Assembly: GCF_013377015.1 (NCBI RefSeq)
Contig: NZ_JACABA010000003.1
Span: 1-64,000 of the forward strand
Direction: 5' to 3'
Length of the DNA: 64,000 bases
Origin: Rhodopseudomonas sp.
Lineage (GTDB): Bacteria; Pseudomonadota; Alphaproteobacteria; Rhizobiales; Xanthobacteraceae
Numbering within the stretch: position 1 is the stretch's first letter; each line of letters begins with the position of its first letter. The translations under genes and the position numbers were made by a program. Positions 62,981 to 64,000 of the stretch are shown piece after piece. The notes under the pieces were generated by a model that saw only the letters and a list, made by a program, of their open reading frames with translations, was not told where the DNA came from and made no database searches.

Positions 62981-63199
62981 TTACGAACATAGCAAGTGCG
63001 CGCGCCAGACGTCCCATCCCTTCGCCGACTGCAGACAGGGGGCGGGCGATGGAGCGACCAGGTTCACGACCATCACCACTGCAATGCCAACCGCAAATCC
63101 GATCGCCGCGGAGCGGATCGCCGGCCAGTTCCAGATCGCTGCGGCTATCAGACCGCACATGCATCCGAGGAAGCCCAACCAGGTGTCAAACAATTGCAT
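62981..63199 (-). CDS. 72-residue membrane protein next to TctA
   Basis: From MQLFDTWLGF with a GGGAG ribosome site seven bases upstream. Two hydrophobic stretches (LGFLGCMCGLIAAAIWNW and AAIGFAVGIAVVMVVNLV) predict two spans. It begins 37 bases after the TctA stop. In this position TctB (normally about 150 residues with four spans) might be expected, but this protein is half that size and may be an unrelated small accessory or a reduced remnant. Confidence 0.65.
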   Translation of the reverse strand: MQLFDTWLGFLGCMCGLIAAAIWNWPAIRSAAIGFAVGIAVVMVVNLVAPSPAPCLQSAKGWDVWRAHLLCS

Positions 63200-63236
63200 T
63201 AAATTGCTCCCTCGCCGCCGCCGCGGATCCGCGACA

Positions 63237-64000
63237 TCAGCTTTCCGACTCCACGAATACTTCGTCTCTGCGCCTTCGGACATTCGGCAAGATCGCGATC
63301 ACCAGCAGGAAGATCGCGATCTGCAGCAGATAGGCCGACAGCGGCCGGGTCAGGAACACCGTGGCGTCGCCGCGCGAGATCAGCAGCGCGCGGCGCAGGT
63401 TCTCCTCCATCAACGGCCCCAGCACCATGCCGAGTAGCAGCGGCGCCGGCTCGAACTCGTGCTTGATCAGCCAATAGCCGAGCAGGCCAAATGCGCCTGC
63501 CAGCACCACATCCACCGGCGCGTTGTTGATCGAATAGATCCCGATTGCGCAGAAGACCACAATCGCCGGAAACATCAGCCGATACGGCACCCGCAGCAGC
63601 CGCACCCAGATCCCGACCAGCGGCAGATTGATCACCAGCAGCATCAGATTGCCGATCCACATCGAGGCGATCATGCCCCACACCAGTTCCGGCTGGTTCT
63701 GCATCACCTGCGGCCCCGGCACGATGCCGTGGATGGTCATCGCGCCGACCATCAGCGCCATCACTGCGTTCGGCGGAATGCCGAGCGTCAGCAGCGGGAT
63801 GAACGAGGTCTGCGCCGCCGCGTTGTTGGCGCTCTCGGGCGCCGCGACGCCTTCGATCGCGCCGCGACCGAACCGCGACGGATCGCGCGCGATCTTCTTC
63901 TCGAAGGTGTAGGCGGCGAACGACGCGATCACCGCGCCGCCACCCGGCAGGATGCCGAGGATCGAGCCCAGAATCGTGCCGCGCAAGATCGCTGGCGCGG
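63237..64000 (-). CDS. TctA-family tricarboxylate transporter large membrane subunit (partial)
   Basis: The frame runs off the right edge; only the C-terminal 254 residues or so are seen. SILGILPGGGAVIASFAAYTFEK and LGIPPNAVMALMVGAMTIHG are conserved TctA segments, with several spans following. It is the main transport subunit of the system whose binding protein is encoded downstream. The start and any TctB gene lie outside the window. Confidence 0.92.
   Translation of the reverse strand, partial: APAILRGTILGSILGILPGGGAVIASFAAYTFEKKIARDPSRFGRGAIEGVAAPESANNAAAQTSFIPLLTLGIPPNAVMALMVGAMTIHGIVPGPQVMQNQPELVWGMIASMWIGNLMLLVINLPLVGIWVRLLRVPYRLMFPAIVVFCAIGIYSINNAPVDVVLAGAFGLLGYWLIKHEFEPAPLLLGMVLGPLMEENLRRALLISRGDATVFLTRPLSAYLLQIAIFLLVIAILPNVRRRRDEVFVESES

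Overview
The window is a 64 kb chromosomal stretch of a high-GC alphaproteobacterium. Gene content and protein sequences suggest the Bradyrhizobium/Rhodopseudomonas group. Pointers are a BLUF photoreceptor beside a GGDEF/EAL protein, valine and acyl-CoA catabolism operons, a TonB/ExbBD iron-uptake operon, HflKC/DegP, and several families of interspersed palindromes. No prophage, insertion sequence, rRNA operon or CRISPR array was seen. Most long reading frames opposite real genes are GC-driven shadows and were left out.

Layout. 1-7.8 kb: the end of an outer-membrane protein, then housekeeping and hypothetical genes (gamma-carbonic anhydrase-like protein, DUF3126, cysE, alpha/beta hydrolase, CHCC zinc finger plus FAD monooxygenase, a lipoprotein). 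7.9-10.8 kb: a GGDEF/EAL protein and a divergent short BLUF protein across a 660 bp gene-free gap. 11-14 kb: tRNA-Leu(TAA) and an overlapping M20 hydrolase/amidase pair. 14-24 kb: fatty-acid and valine catabolism. mmsA, a vapBC-type toxin-antitoxin pair, isobutyryl-CoA dehydrogenase, 3-hydroxyisobutyryl-CoA hydrolase and mmsB are packed with 4-base overlaps or about 32-base gaps, beside a TetR regulator with a clear operator. 24-35 kb: MFS transporter, acyl-CoA carboxyltransferase, IclR regulator, a 73-residue biotin carrier, and a five-gene CoA-thioester operon containing a cysteine-less thiolase paired with a DUF35 protein.

35-46 kb: a sugar or sugar-acid locus: DenD-like dehydrogenase, complete ABC importer, LacI regulator, IlvD/Edd dehydratase and two SDRs. 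Two near-identical LacI-type operators lie in front of the transporter/lacI and the dehydratase. 46-52 kb: a tonB-exbD-exbB-piuC-receptor iron operon with tandem TTCTAA-containing repeats upstream. 52.6 kb: tRNA-Gln(CTG). 53-54.6 kb: the most unusual locus, a SpeD (pyruvoyl decarboxylase) homologue divergent from a BpsA-type branched-chain polyamine synthase. 54.6-61.5 kb: GNAT acetyltransferase, rsmJ, DegP-like protease, DUF2065, hflC/hflK, folA/thyA. 61.7-64 kb: a tripartite tricarboxylate transporter (TctC-like, a small membrane protein, and TctA running off the end).

The window is dominated by catabolic operons feeding acyl-CoA and sugar-acid intermediates into central metabolism, each next to its own TetR, IclR or LacI regulator. 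Four classes of REP-like palindromes sit almost exclusively in the gaps between transcription units or between operon genes. All functional calls come from reading the sequence and remembered family features; no database search was run.
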